Assembly (NCBI RefSeq): GCF_014637175.1
Contig: NZ_BMEV01000026.1
Span: 1 to 41,061 of the forward strand
Length of the DNA: 41,061 nt
Reading direction: 5' to 3'
Origin: Compostibacillus humi
GTDB lineage: Bacteria; Bacillota; Bacilli; Bacillales; Amphibacillaceae
Below are positions 31,111 to 40,774 of the stretch, piece by piece; the stretch's first letter is position 1, and each line of letters begins with the position of its first letter. The position numbers and the translations under genes were made by a program. Under the pieces are notes generated by a model that was not told the origin of the DNA, ran no database searches, and saw only the letters and a list, made by a program, of their open reading frames with translations.

Positions 31111-34089
31111 TTAATAGACTTCCTCTTTTAATTTCTCAAAAGAATTGGCGAGTTTATATTTTGCCTTTGTGTTCAATGCTTCAAAATGCTTCTTGCCGCA
31201 TTCAATCTTATCCTGCTCCACTTCCCGAAGGTCTTCCTTGTCTGTGCTGCCTTTCGTTTCCACAACAAAATATAATTTCTCTTCGTTGTCTTTTTTCATT
31301 AAAATAGCCCAATCCGGATTGTAATTGCCAAGAGGTGTATCGATAGAGAAAGAAGACGGGAGCTTCACAAATAATTTCACATCTTCGTCGTTATTCAGTT
31401 TCTCAGCAAATTCCCTCTCTACCTTTGAATCGTAACGGATATGATCAAAGACAGATTTTTCTTCGGATACTTTCACGGCGTTCGCCTTCATATAACCGAC
31501 AAGCTCTTCCTGTTCAAACAGAGACTGTTCATAATATTCGTGGTCACCAATTCGTTCATATTTTATTCCATCGACAATAAGTTTCCGCTTCTCCCGGTTA
31601 ATGATTTTCATTACTTCTTCCATAAACCGCTGCGGATTTTTCTTGAAATCGTCCAGCCGCTTGGAACCGATCAGAATTTCCACAAGAGTGCGGCGTTTTA
31701 ATTTCGTATGGTCTTGCAAATAGCGTAATATATCCGGCAGTCTGCTTTGCTCCTCTTCCACTTCATGGGTGCGGAACGTCTTACCTTCTCCGGTGACACC
31801 GGAACGGTCCATTTTTACTAACGCATTTTCCCGCACAACCCTTCTTGGCTTAAAAGGCGGCAATTGTTGAATGCCTTTAATTGATCGCTTAATCAGCGTT
31901 TCGCTATCCAGCTCGACTGAATACGTCGTTTTAAACTTAATTTGGTTCCATAACTGTTCAAATTCTGGACTTAAAAGCACTTGTTTATTAAGTTTGACAT
32001 GAACTTTATCCTTTTTATTAAACACGGGCAGTTTCTTGATGACCCGCTTAATAAAGCTTTCAATTTCCTTTTGCTCTTCAGCAAAATCTTCCGGAAGTAC
32101 CAGTTTATTTTCAGCGATTGCTTCCTTCAGCTTTTCCGCTACTTTCCCGGTTCCGTCAATATATTTTTCCTCTTTCAAGAATTGGAACAACTGTGCTGAT
32201 TTTTCGTATCCGATATCTTGATCTTCATCGGTGTCTTGCCAAATTTCTGCAAAGAAATGTTCTTCCAGATAACCGAATTTAACTCCGGTTTCTTCTTCCA
32301 TTTCCGATTGCAGTGTTGCGGCAAATTCTTCATAAGATTCGTTGGCTACGACGGTAAGTATGTTCACATTTTCATCATAAACCCGCTTTCCTTTCTGGTT
32401 TACCGCAAGGCGCAGGCCCCGGCCAATTTTTTGCCGTTTTGTTAAAATATCTTTCGTCTCAACCAAGGTACAAATTTGGAAGACGTTCGGATTATCCCAT
32501 CCTTCTTTCAATGCGGAATGGGAGAATATAAAGCGCAGCGGATGAGAAAAGCTGAGCAGCTTTTCCTTTTCCTGCATAATCAGCTTAAAGGTAGATTCGT
32601 CATCTTTCGTTGAACGCAGTCGGCCGTCTTTTGTCACCCGGCTATCTTTAAACTTCCCTTTTCTATCCTTTGCAAAATAGCCGTCGTGCACTGTCTCCGC
32701 ATTTTGTTCGCCGATATAGGAAACTTCCAGCAATGGCCGATATTTCTCCAGTTTGATGAGCTTGTCATATTCCTCCTCAAACATGAGAGCGTATTTCCCT
32801 TTTTGCCAGTCTCCTTCTTTCGGATAAATACGGTAGTTTTCCACTTTGTCGATGAAGAACAACGTTAATACTTTAATGCCTAAAGGAATGAGTTTCAGTT
32901 CTTTGTCCAAATGGGTGCGGATTGCTTCCCGGATTTGCACCCGTTTTAATGTGTCGTCATCCATGCCTCCGATCACGTCCCCAACGTGAAGGATTCTTCC
33001 GCTTTCAAATTCAATCGATTCGTTGCCCGGAGTAGCGTCAATCCCTGCAATTACATAGCCGCGATAAATATCCCTTCCGCCCGAAAGCTCATATAAATCA
33101 TTATTCCGTCGCGGGTCAGCCTGCTTTTTCACCCGTTTCACAATGCCGTTTTTCTTTTTTTCATCCAGCTCAATCGTAGCTTTATAGCCGTTTTTACTCG
33201 TCACCTTAATCAATTTAATATACGGATCATTAAAGTTTTCTTCCGACTGAATCGATAAAACTTCAATTTTTTTCACCAATTTCTTTTCGTAAGCATCTAC
33301 CGGATCCAATTTATACATTAAGTTATAATGCTCTCGGTGGGTGGCCGAATAGCGCAATTTGCACATCGGGTTTAAAGAAGCGATCGCTTCCTTTGCCTTT
33401 TCCGTATTGTCGACGCTTTGGGGTTCGTCGATGATAACGATTGGATTCGTATCCTGAATGAATTCTATCGGCTTTTTTCCATTGAGGGAATCCCTTTCCC
33501 GGTGAATTAAATTGGCTTTGCTTTCCTTTTCCGGATCTTCAAAGCTTTTCCGGAATGCGTCAATATTAATAATCATAACTTCAATATTCGTGCTTGTAGC
33601 AAAATCCCGCACCTGTTCAAGTTTCGATGAATCATACTTAAAGAAATGACAATATTGGCCAGGGAATTCCTCTTGAAAATGGGTTTCGGTCATCTGCAGC
33701 GATTTATAAACCCCTTCCCGAATGGCAACACTTGGCACGACAATAATAAATTTGGAAAAACCGTATTGTTTGTTCAATTCAAAAATAGTCCTCGTATAGA
33801 CGTATGTTTTTCCCGTTCCTGTTTCCATTTCTACAGTGAAATTACGATCCTGAATATCTGTCGATTTTGGCAAATGATGGCGCATTTGAATCTTTTGCAC
33901 ATTTTCCAGCAGTTCTTCATCCGTCAATTCCAGCTTGTTTCCGATACCGGTTTCCGTCACTTCCTGGCCGATAATTTCTCCCATGCTGACAGAAAAACGG
34001 GATACACGCTTCGCCTGCCCTTCAAAAATATCGGTGATGGCTTTGACCGCATCAAGCTGATACTGCATTTCATCGAATTCAATTTTCAT
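31111..34089 (-). CDS. res: Type III restriction endonuclease, Res subunit
   Basis: A 992-residue SF2 helicase-nuclease of type III R-M systems. Helicase motif I is METGTGKTYVYTRT (88-101), motif II is IIDEPQ (219-224), motif III is YSATH (about 247-251) and motif VI is QKIGRGLRLAV (about 560). The C-terminal PD-(D/E)XK nuclease core is visible as NPDWAIL (about 924-930) and VVETKGS (942-948). Res hydrolyses ATP and, in complex with Mod dimers, cuts unmethylated DNA between two head-to-head sites. It is the last gene of the operon, 12 bp after the third mod gene. No frameshift is seen. Confidence 0.95.
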   Translation of the reverse strand: MKIEFDEMQYQLDAVKAITDIFEGQAKRVSRFSVSMGEIIGQEVTETGIGNKLELTDEELLENVQKIQMRHHLPKSTDIQDRNFTVEMETGTGKTYVYTRTIFELNKQYGFSKFIIVVPSVAIREGVYKSLQMTETHFQEEFPGQYCHFFKYDSSKLEQVRDFATSTNIEVMIINIDAFRKSFEDPEKESKANLIHRERDSLNGKKPIEFIQDTNPIVIIDEPQSVDNTEKAKEAIASLNPMCKLRYSATHREHYNLMYKLDPVDAYEKKLVKKIEVLSIQSEENFNDPYIKLIKVTSKNGYKATIELDEKKKNGIVKRVKKQADPRRNNDLYELSGGRDIYRGYVIAGIDATPGNESIEFESGRILHVGDVIGGMDDDTLKRVQIREAIRTHLDKELKLIPLGIKVLTLFFIDKVENYRIYPKEGDWQKGKYALMFEEEYDKLIKLEKYRPLLEVSYIGEQNAETVHDGYFAKDRKGKFKDSRVTKDGRLRSTKDDESTFKLIMQEKEKLLSFSHPLRFIFSHSALKEGWDNPNVFQICTLVETKDILTKRQKIGRGLRLAVNQKGKRVYDENVNILTVVANESYEEFAATLQSEMEEETGVKFGYLEEHFFAEIWQDTDEDQDIGYEKSAQLFQFLKEEKYIDGTGKVAEKLKEAIAENKLVLPEDFAEEQKEIESFIKRVIKKLPVFNKKDKVHVKLNKQVLLSPEFEQLWNQIKFKTTYSVELDSETLIKRSIKGIQQLPPFKPRRVVRENALVKMDRSGVTGEGKTFRTHEVEEEQSRLPDILRYLQDHTKLKRRTLVEILIGSKRLDDFKKNPQRFMEEVMKIINREKRKLIVDGIKYERIGDHEYYEQSLFEQEELVGYMKANAVKVSEEKSVFDHIRYDSKVEREFAEKLNNDEDVKLFVKLPSSFSIDTPLGNYNPDWAILMKKDNEEKLYFVVETKGSTDKEDLREVEQDKIECGKKHFEALNTKAKYKLANSFEKLKEEVY

Positions 34090-34101
34090 TTTCTTTCCCC
34101 C

Positions 34102-35964
34102 TTAGATGACGCGTATATCCGTAACTCCATATTGTTTAAACAGCTGCTCTGCATTTAGTTTTTCCGTATCATTGAGGAAGCCTTCATCAAAAAAGACGGC
34201 CCGCTTCAAGTCCGGGAATTCCTTCAGCAATGCCTCGATAAAAGATAAGTTTAAATTCCGGTCAAAACAAAGCAAGAAAGTCCCGTTCTCTAACACATAC
34301 ACATTCTTGTTTTCCAGCTGTTTCTTTTCGATTGGAGCTGTAATGTCGATTCCATATTTCAGCAAAATTTCATAAACAATATCCTCCTCGGTCCGCCCTT
34401 CCTTTAACGGATTCAAATACTCAAGCAGCTGCTCTTCCAGTTCTTCTGCCCGGTCATCCCATTTTTTCAAATTGCTGTCGTCCAGCTGAAACACTTTAAA
34501 CCCGATATCGTAATTTGTTTTTTCCTCCAGCAATTGTTTTCTTGCCCGGCGGAGCCGCTCCTTGCCAATGTCGGAAATCGTTTTAAAGCCGAGCTTATAC
34601 CCTTCTGACTTCTCCTCCAGCGGTTCCGGTAGCTGAACTAAAATAAACCGATAATCTTTTCCGAATTCTTGATTTAATTTCCACACCGCTTCTCCGGTCG
34701 TTCCGGAACCGGAGAAGAAATCGAGGATTATTGCTTCTTCATCGTTATAAAGCAGGGACTGCAGAAGGCGGCGAATCAGCTTTTCCGGTTTGGAATAGTC
34801 AAAGATTTTCCTGCCGAACAGCTGAATCATCTCTTTATCCGCGTCTTCATAGGTCGGGAAACCGTAACCATGGATGGAAAATAGATTTTTGATTTTCTTG
34901 ATCTCCCCGCCAGTCTTTATATGATTTGGGCGGAAAGGTACTTTGCTGATGACAATTTCCTCTTTATTGGCAATAATTTCATCCAGTTTTTCCTGGGAAT
35001 AACGCCACTCCCCTTTAAGCCGAAAAGAATTGGCATTTTTTCCGTCTTTAATGGTGACATCATCCAACAGCTCGGTAATAATATTCCCGCCGGACATATC
35101 TTGCGCCGGTATTGTTCCGTCCTCCATCTGAAAGGAAACCGAACCTTCGGGAAAGGTAAGAATCCGGACCCCGTTTCCCGCATTATTAAACGGATATTTT
35201 TTTCCTTTTTCCGTCCGTTCAATGGAAAGCGCGTGGGTCTTTTCATTGTTTTTAGAATAAGTGACAATATATTCGGTCACTCCGCCGACGTTCCGGTCAA
35301 GGAAAGACGGCTTTTTCTTTTTCTCCCAAATAAATGTGGTGACAAAATTGTCTTCGCCAAAAATTTCATCACACATTTTTTTCAGATTATACAGTTCTTT
35401 ATCACTGATGCTAATAAAAATCATCCCGTCATCGGTGAGCAAATTTCTCGCCAATTTCAGTCTCGGATACATAAAGTTTAGCCAGTTCGTATGATACCTG
35501 CCGGACGTCTCCGCATTAGATTTCATCTTTTCCTGAATCTTTTCTTTATAATTTTTGACATTGTCTTCAAAATCGTCCTCATAAATAAAATCCATGCCGG
35601 TATTATATGGCGGATCGATATAAATCGCCTTAATCTTATTGCGGTAAGGCGTTTGCAGGAGACGCAAAACTTCCAGGTTATCCCCTTCAATATACAAGTT
35701 CTTCGTCTTTTCCCAATCAACACTTTCTTCTTTGCACGGCCTTAACGTGGCAGTAGACTGCTTTTGGGCAAGCTGCATCGCCTCGGTCTTCCCATGCCAC
35801 GTAAAATCGTACTTTTCCGCTTCCGCTTCAATGTGCTTTCCCAAAACGAGCAGCAATTTTTCCGGGTCAATTTTTCCTTCCGAAAATACTTCCGGAAACC
35901 ATTGTTTCATCTTCCTGATATTTTCTTCTACGATATTCGCTGTTTTTCCGTCTATCCGTTCCAT
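34102..35964 (-). CDS. mod: Type III DNA methyltransferase, Mod copy C (res-proximal)
   Basis: A 620-residue beta-class N6-adenine methyltransferase. The catalytic motif DPPYNTG is at 117-123 and the SAM-binding motif DFFSGSGTTGEA at about 408-419. The central part (about 215-380; WEKKKKPSFLDRNVGG to IHGYGFPTYED), which would recognise the target, shares little with the other two copies. The N-terminal 120 and C-terminal 150 residues (ETNYDIGFKVFQLDD-type end) match them closely. It starts 33 bp after copy B. It probably forms a Mod dimer that joins the single Res. Target sequence unknown. Confidence 0.9.
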   Translation of the reverse strand: MERIDGKTANIVEENIRKMKQWFPEVFSEGKIDPEKLLLVLGKHIEAEAEKYDFTWHGKTEAMQLAQKQSTATLRPCKEESVDWEKTKNLYIEGDNLEVLRLLQTPYRNKIKAIYIDPPYNTGMDFIYEDDFEDNVKNYKEKIQEKMKSNAETSGRYHTNWLNFMYPRLKLARNLLTDDGMIFISISDKELYNLKKMCDEIFGEDNFVTTFIWEKKKKPSFLDRNVGGVTEYIVTYSKNNEKTHALSIERTEKGKKYPFNNAGNGVRILTFPEGSVSFQMEDGTIPAQDMSGGNIITELLDDVTIKDGKNANSFRLKGEWRYSQEKLDEIIANKEEIVISKVPFRPNHIKTGGEIKKIKNLFSIHGYGFPTYEDADKEMIQLFGRKIFDYSKPEKLIRRLLQSLLYNDEEAIILDFFSGSGTTGEAVWKLNQEFGKDYRFILVQLPEPLEEKSEGYKLGFKTISDIGKERLRRARKQLLEEKTNYDIGFKVFQLDDSNLKKWDDRAEELEEQLLEYLNPLKEGRTEEDIVYEILLKYGIDITAPIEKKQLENKNVYVLENGTFLLCFDRNLNLSFIEALLKEFPDLKRAVFFDEGFLNDTEKLNAEQLFKQYGVTDIRVI

Positions 35965-35997
35965 TCGTCCGTTCCTCTCCAGACTATTGAAGTCTTT

Positions 35998-37854
35998 TTA
36001 TATGACATGAATATTCGTAATTCCGTATTGTTTTAGCAGTTGTTCCACGTTTAAACGCATAGTGTCATCATGGAACCCTTCATCAAAAAATACGATAATT
36101 CTACAATGGTGATGTTCTTGCGCCAGGTGTTCCACAAAATTCTGCTGAATATCCTTGTCCAGGGCGATAAGAATTTCTCCGTGGCCGACAGAATAATAAT
36201 TTTTCTTCTCCCACGTTTTCTTTTCCACCGGAACTGTCAGTTCCAGCCCATATTTAAGCAGGATTTCATACACCACATCTTCTTCGTTTCTTCCGTCTTT
36301 TAATGGCTGGATTTGGTCGAGCAAGGAAGCTTCCAAATCTTCTTCCTGTTCGTCCCACTGTTTTATATTCGTCGTGTCCAGATGAAATACTTTAAAGCCG
36401 ATGTCGATCGGATAATCGGTTTTTTCTTTCAGCTGCGCTCCTGCCCGGCGAAGCCGTTCTTTTCCGATTTCCGTAATTTTTTTATATCCTGCCCGAAAGG
36501 CTTCGGATTTTTGATTTGTTTCTTCTGGAAGCTGGACAAGGATAAATTTCCGTTTCCCACCATCTTCCGCATTTAATTCCATCACCGCATGCCCTGTCGT
36601 AGCCGATCCGGAAAAGAAATCCATAATATAATCTTCCGGACCAGCCGCCATATTAATTAAATATTTAATCAAGGATGTCGGTTTCGGGTACAATCCGTCG
36701 GAAAAATTCGGACCCATAATCCGGTCCAGTTCATCGGAGGCATTTTCATTCGTTCCGACATTGAAGGAAGCGTCGATGATGTTCCACGGCTTTTCCGGCT
36801 CGTATTCATCCTTTTCGTAAGAAGGGGAAAAAGCAGCGGTTTTAATGTACACTTTTACTCCCGCTTTAATTTGTTCGTCCAAATAATTTTGGCTCCACTT
36901 AAATTTCCCCCGAAGATAAACATCTTTAATAAATTTGCCGTCCTTCACTTCCGTATCCGCAAGCAATTCAATATCGTAGGCACTGGTGCCATATTTCCCC
37001 GCCGGATATACGCCGTCTTTTAAAGAGGTTTCCGTTATATATTTCGGAAAAATAAGTTCGCTTACCCGGTTCGTCTGGTTCATCAGACCATTGGTGCTTT
37101 TGCTGAATTTCGTCAGTCCTTTTAATTCTTTCGCATCTCTCTTTTGATATAAAAGAATGTATTCCAGCGACTTTTTTGTTTTATTCGACAGGTTGGCCGG
37201 CGTGGACGTTTTTTTCCAGCTGAACATTTCGATGAAATTATTTTCCCCGAATATTTCATCACAAATTTTTTTTAAATTAAACACTTCATGGTCATCGATA
37301 CTAATAAAGATGACGCCGTCATCGGTGAGAAAGCTTTTCGCAAGCATCAGCCGCGGGTACATCATGTTGAGCCAATCCGTATGATATCTTCCGCTCGTCT
37401 CCGCATTGGATTTATAGCTTTCCTTCAGCCGTTCCTTATAGTTTTCTACGTTATCATGAAAATTATCTTTATAGACAAAATCCTTCCCTGTATTGTAAGG
37501 CGGATCAATATAGATGACTTTTATCTTATTGCGATAACTTTGCTGCAAGACCCGCAGCACTTCCAGATTGTCCCCTTCAATGTATAAATGATTCGTGGAA
37601 TCCCAATTGACGCTCTCTTCTTTCACTGGGCGTAACGTGCCAGTCGTCTGCTTTTGTGCCAGCTGAATGGCTTCCTTCTTTCCCTTCCAGCGGAATTCAA
37701 ATTTTTCCTCCTCGGATGCCCGGTCCTCACCGATCGCCAAAAGGAGCCGCTCTACATTAATCTTTCCTTCCGATACCGCTTCCGGAAACAGTTCCATCAG
37801 CTGCCTTTTTTTTTCCTCAGTAAGGTTATACGTTTTTCCGTCTATTTTTTCCAT
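35998..37854 (-). CDS. mod: Type III DNA methyltransferase, Mod copy B (middle)
   Basis: A 618-residue beta-class N6-adenine methyltransferase with DPPYNTG at 117-123 and DFFSGSATTGHAVME at about 410. The central recognition region (about 210-380; SWKKTSTPANLSNKTKK to FNVGTNENASD) is unlike copies A and C. It starts MEKIDGKTYNLTEEKK, the same opening as the other copies, and ends ITNIHVI. The gene is 12 bp after copy A. It is intact, with all motifs, so a separate DNA specificity is likely rather than a decayed duplicate. Confidence 0.9.
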   Translation of the reverse strand: MEKIDGKTYNLTEEKKRQLMELFPEAVSEGKINVERLLLAIGEDRASEEEKFEFRWKGKKEAIQLAQKQTTGTLRPVKEESVNWDSTNHLYIEGDNLEVLRVLQQSYRNKIKVIYIDPPYNTGKDFVYKDNFHDNVENYKERLKESYKSNAETSGRYHTDWLNMMYPRLMLAKSFLTDDGVIFISIDDHEVFNLKKICDEIFGENNFIEMFSWKKTSTPANLSNKTKKSLEYILLYQKRDAKELKGLTKFSKSTNGLMNQTNRVSELIFPKYITETSLKDGVYPAGKYGTSAYDIELLADTEVKDGKFIKDVYLRGKFKWSQNYLDEQIKAGVKVYIKTAAFSPSYEKDEYEPEKPWNIIDASFNVGTNENASDELDRIMGPNFSDGLYPKPTSLIKYLINMAAGPEDYIMDFFSGSATTGHAVMELNAEDGGKRKFILVQLPEETNQKSEAFRAGYKKITEIGKERLRRAGAQLKEKTDYPIDIGFKVFHLDTTNIKQWDEQEEDLEASLLDQIQPLKDGRNEEDVVYEILLKYGLELTVPVEKKTWEKKNYYSVGHGEILIALDKDIQQNFVEHLAQEHHHCRIIVFFDEGFHDDTMRLNVEQLLKQYGITNIHVI

Positions 37855-37866
37855 CTTTCCAGCTCC

Positions 37867-39840
37867 TTAAATAACTAGCAGTTGTTTAGCTCCATGTCGA
37901 TGAAATAGCTGTTCCCCATTTATCCGGACCGTATCGTTTGCAAATCCTTCATCATAAAAAATAAACCGTTTTCGGTCTGGATAGTGATGGAGCAATTTTT
38001 CCATAAAATCTAATGTCAGATCCCGTTCCAGGCAAATAACGATATCTTGCCCGACGGAGTAAATCCTCTTTCCGTCCATCTCCTTTTCACCAATCGGTAC
38101 TGTTAGTTCTATTCCTGTCTTAAGTAAAATCTCAAATAATACATCATCACTCGTCCGATTGTTTTTTACGATTTCCAGCTGCTGCCATAAGTCCCGTTCC
38201 ACATTTTCCGTCTCCTCGTCCCAATGATGGAAGTTGGTAGAATCCAGGAAAAACACTTTAAAACCGAGGTCGGCTTTCCCTTCGGATGCTTCGCCAAAGT
38301 TTTTCAGCAGCTGTTTTCTAGCCCGGCGAATCCTTTCTTTGCCGATTTCACAAATATTGAGCGGTCTGCCAAGCTTTTTCAGAAGCTGGACCGCATCCTT
38401 TTGCTTGCTGTCCTTTTCATCCAGTTCTTCCGGCAATTGGACAAGGATAAATTTCCGTTTCGTTTCTTCCTCCATATTTAATTCCATTACGGCATGGGCC
38501 GTTGTTGCCGATCCGGAGAAGAAGTCAAGAACATAATCGTTTGGTTTCGTCGTCATTTTAATTAGCTGTTTAATGAGGCGCACAGGCTTTTTCCCGTTCT
38601 CGAACTTCATATCTCCTTCTTTGGAGACGTTCCCCATATCTTTATAAAATTCTTTCCACCAATCCCCGCGAATCTTTCTTAACCCATAGCTCTGATTGAA
38701 GTCATCACAATAACCGAAGGAATCTTTCAGCAGCAGCAACTGTTCAATTCGACCTTGTTTATTGCAAAGAAGATACGTTTTTCCGTCCCGGGTCACTTCC
38801 CGGATTTCTCCTTCCGGCACATCTTCTGACGTAAACCCTGTTACTTTATCAAAACGGAAAATCCGCCCCTTATAATCATCTATAAACTTTCGGAAAAGGA
38901 TGGAGTAGTCATACATATCTTGCAGATTCAACCGTTTGTTTAACTGCTTGCTTAAAGCTTCAATTTCTTTCTCAATCGCCGGTTCTTTTTTGAACATGTA
39001 CGGCACAAGGTTTTCGATTTCTCCGTCTTCCGTTAATATTTTGGAGTAGTGGGTATCGTATTTTTCCCGGTAATCGTAAAGGATCGTTTCAGCTATATCC
39101 TTCCTACCGTTTTTTGAATAGACGAGAATATACTCGGTATTTTTGACGATATTGCCCTTTTGCGCTGCTTTCACTTTCATCCCCTGGGTTGCAGACATTT
39201 CCACGTGTAAGGTTGTGACGAAACATTCTTCGCCAAATATTTCATCACAAATTTTTCGTAAATTTGGCTGTTCATTGTCGTCGATGCTAATAAACATGAC
39301 TCCGTCTTCCGTCAGCAAATTTTTTGCCAATTTAATTCTCGGATACATCATGTTCAGCCAGTCGGTGTGGAAACGGCCGCTCGTTTCCGCATTTGATTTA
39401 TAGCTTTCTTGCATTTTTTCTTTATAGTTGGAAATGTTATCGCGGAAATCGTCCCGGTAAATAAAGTCGTTCCCTGTGTTATAGGGCGGGTCAATGTAGA
39501 TCATTTTAATTTTGTTTCGGTATGACGTTTGCAGCACCCGGAGCACTTCTAAATTATCGCCTTCTATGTATAAATTTTCCGTCCGATCCCAATCAACGCT
39601 GTCACCTTTTTTCGGTCTGAGGGTACCGGTTGTTTGCTTTTGTGCCAACCGGATTGCTTCTGTTTTCCCCTTCCATGTAAACTCATACCGTTCCTCTTCT
39701 GTTTCTACCTCATCCCCTAAAAGCAGACGCAGTTTCGCAAAATCTATTTTGTTTTCTGTTACCGCTTCAGGAAAAAGCTTTTTCAGTTGCTTAATATTTT
39801 CTTCGATGAAAGGATAAGTTTTTCCGTCTATTTTTGCCAT
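37867..39840 (-). CDS. mod: Type III DNA methyltransferase, Mod copy A (first)
   Basis: A 657-residue beta-class N6-adenine methyltransferase, the longest of three. DPPYNTG is at 117-123 and DFFSGSATTAHAVME at about 428-442. The central region (about 210-400) includes SATQGMKVKAAQKGN and a long insert (KEPAIEKEIEALSKQLNKRL) absent from copies B and C. It ends with a charged tail, RHGAKQLLVI. It starts 17 bp after the macro-domain gene. Its recognition part is the most divergent, again pointing to a distinct target site. Confidence 0.9.
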   Translation of the reverse strand: MAKIDGKTYPFIEENIKQLKKLFPEAVTENKIDFAKLRLLLGDEVETEEERYEFTWKGKTEAIRLAQKQTTGTLRPKKGDSVDWDRTENLYIEGDNLEVLRVLQTSYRNKIKMIYIDPPYNTGNDFIYRDDFRDNISNYKEKMQESYKSNAETSGRFHTDWLNMMYPRIKLAKNLLTEDGVMFISIDDNEQPNLRKICDEIFGEECFVTTLHVEMSATQGMKVKAAQKGNIVKNTEYILVYSKNGRKDIAETILYDYREKYDTHYSKILTEDGEIENLVPYMFKKEPAIEKEIEALSKQLNKRLNLQDMYDYSILFRKFIDDYKGRIFRFDKVTGFTSEDVPEGEIREVTRDGKTYLLCNKQGRIEQLLLLKDSFGYCDDFNQSYGLRKIRGDWWKEFYKDMGNVSKEGDMKFENGKKPVRLIKQLIKMTTKPNDYVLDFFSGSATTAHAVMELNMEEETKRKFILVQLPEELDEKDSKQKDAVQLLKKLGRPLNICEIGKERIRRARKQLLKNFGEASEGKADLGFKVFFLDSTNFHHWDEETENVERDLWQQLEIVKNNRTSDDVLFEILLKTGIELTVPIGEKEMDGKRIYSVGQDIVICLERDLTLDFMEKLLHHYPDRKRFIFYDEGFANDTVRINGEQLFHRHGAKQLLVI

Positions 39841-39857
39841 TCTAGTTAAAACCCCTT

Positions 39858-40427
39858 TTACTTATTCATTTTCTCTTCCTGAAGCAATCGCTCCAGCGCT
39901 GCTTTATAAACGTCATAATCCCCTTCAGAAAATAAGGTCATGACAACTTTTCCGAAAGATTCACGCTTTAAAAATTCGATGATTGTTGTTAGCGCAACGA
40001 CGGAGGCCAGCTTGACCGGGTAACGATATACGCCGGTAGAAATGGACGGAAAAGAAATGCTCGTAATTCCTCGTTCCTTCGCCAGCTGTAACGCATTGTC
40101 ATAACAATTTCGCAGTTTCATTTCCTCCGTTTCAGACTTTCCCGTCCAAATCGGTCCGACTGTGTGGATGACATATTTTGCCGGCAAGTTATAACCTTTC
40201 GTGATGACGGCCTCCCCAGTAGGCAAATAATCTCCATGAAGTTTTTCTTTCCGAATCATCTTACATTCTTCCAAAAGTTCCTCACCGGCTGCCCGATGAA
40301 TCGCTCCATCGACCCCGCCACCGCCCATTAACGTCCCATTGGCGGCATTTACAATCGCTTCCGTTGTCTCTTTCGTAATATCGCCAACCTTCAACTCAAG
40401 CGTATTCCCATTGATTTCTGCCTTCAT
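39858..40427 (-). CDS. Macro-domain protein (ADP-ribose-binding, YmdB-like)
   Basis: A 189-residue single macro domain. ADP-ribose-binding elements are VGDITKETTEAIVNAANGTL (14-33), the GGGGVDGAIHRAAG loop (35-48), and SFPSISTGVYRYP (about 124-136). The Asn/Asp set of hydrolytic macro domains (NAAN, GVDGAI) is present, so it may remove ADP-ribose from O-acetyl-ADP-ribose, proteins or nucleic acid. It is the first gene of the type III R-M operon, 17 bp before mod copy A, with AGGAGG-like AGGAGGATAA upstream and a TATAAT about 50 bases before the ATG. No ADP-ribosyltransferase gene is next to it. Confidence 0.9.
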   Translation of the reverse strand: MKAEINGNTLELKVGDITKETTEAIVNAANGTLMGGGGVDGAIHRAAGEELLEECKMIRKEKLHGDYLPTGEAVITKGYNLPAKYVIHTVGPIWTGKSETEEMKLRNCYDNALQLAKERGITSISFPSISTGVYRYPVKLASVVALTTIIEFLKRESFGKVVMTLFSEGDYDVYKAALERLLQEEKMNK

Positions 40428-40477
40428 ATTTATCCTCCTATTTTTCCGTTCATCTATACAAAATATCTTCTCTTTCC

Positions 40478-40483
40478 ATTATA
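40478..40483 (-). promoter_or_regulatory. -10 box of the macro-mod-res operon (tentative)
   Basis: On the minus strand CTATGTATAATGG contains a perfect TATAAT 50 bases before the macro-domain ATG. The -35 region is weak, so the promoter is tentative. Confidence 0.4.
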
Positions 40484-40536
40484 CATAGGTTTCTATTGTT
40501 TACATGTCTCGGACACTTTTTTGTTCGATTTTGCCG

Positions 40537-40568
40537 AAAAAAGAAAAAAGCCGGCAAAAGATGCCAGC
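40537..40568 (-). terminator. Terminator after the YppG-like gene
   Basis: On the minus strand GCTGGCA and TGCCGGC pair (one G-U) around a TCTTT loop and are followed by TTTTTTCTTTTTTC. It sits just after the small gene and before the R-M operon promoter. Confidence 0.85.
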
Positions 40569-40582
40569 AGAAATGCAAATTT

Positions 40583-40774
40583 TTATTTCTTCCATTCGGA
40601 TAATATAGGTCGAATCTGTTTTACGATTCCATTAACTTGATCAATCGTTTTTAATATTTTTCCCATATCCCATTCTCCGTTCGCATTTTGAAACGGTGTA
40701 AAAAATGTTTCTGCCGGATGTGTTCTGCGTGGAGACCGTGAGGGAAAAAGCGGATGTGGCCGATGGGGAAACAC
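40583..40774 (-). CDS. YppG-like small protein
   Basis: A 63-residue protein starting at GTG 40774 with AAGGAGG 8 bases upstream. It begins with a Pro/His/Arg-rich stretch (FPHRPHPLFPSRSPRR) and ends GEWDMGKILKTIDQVNGI ... LSEWKK. The layout, a Pro-rich head then FFTPFQNANGEWDMGK and a helical tail, resembles YppG-like proteins of Bacillales, whose function is not known to me. The clear ribosome binding site and terminator support a real gene. A longer frame from an upstream TTG has no site. Confidence 0.6.
   Translation of the reverse strand: MFPHRPHPLFPSRSPRRTHPAETFFTPFQNANGEWDMGKILKTIDQVNGIVKQIRPILSEWKK

Noticed and set aside
33646-35481. Long plus-strand frames opposite res and mod copy C (170 and 186 codons)
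   Set aside because: They are antisense to strongly conserved, motif-bearing genes, lack ribosome binding sites and show no domain features.
39858-40427. DarTG-type toxin-antitoxin (macro domain as DarG)
   Set aside because: No DarT-like ADP-ribosyltransferase gene is adjacent; the neighbour is a Mod methyltransferase and the protein is a lone macro domain.
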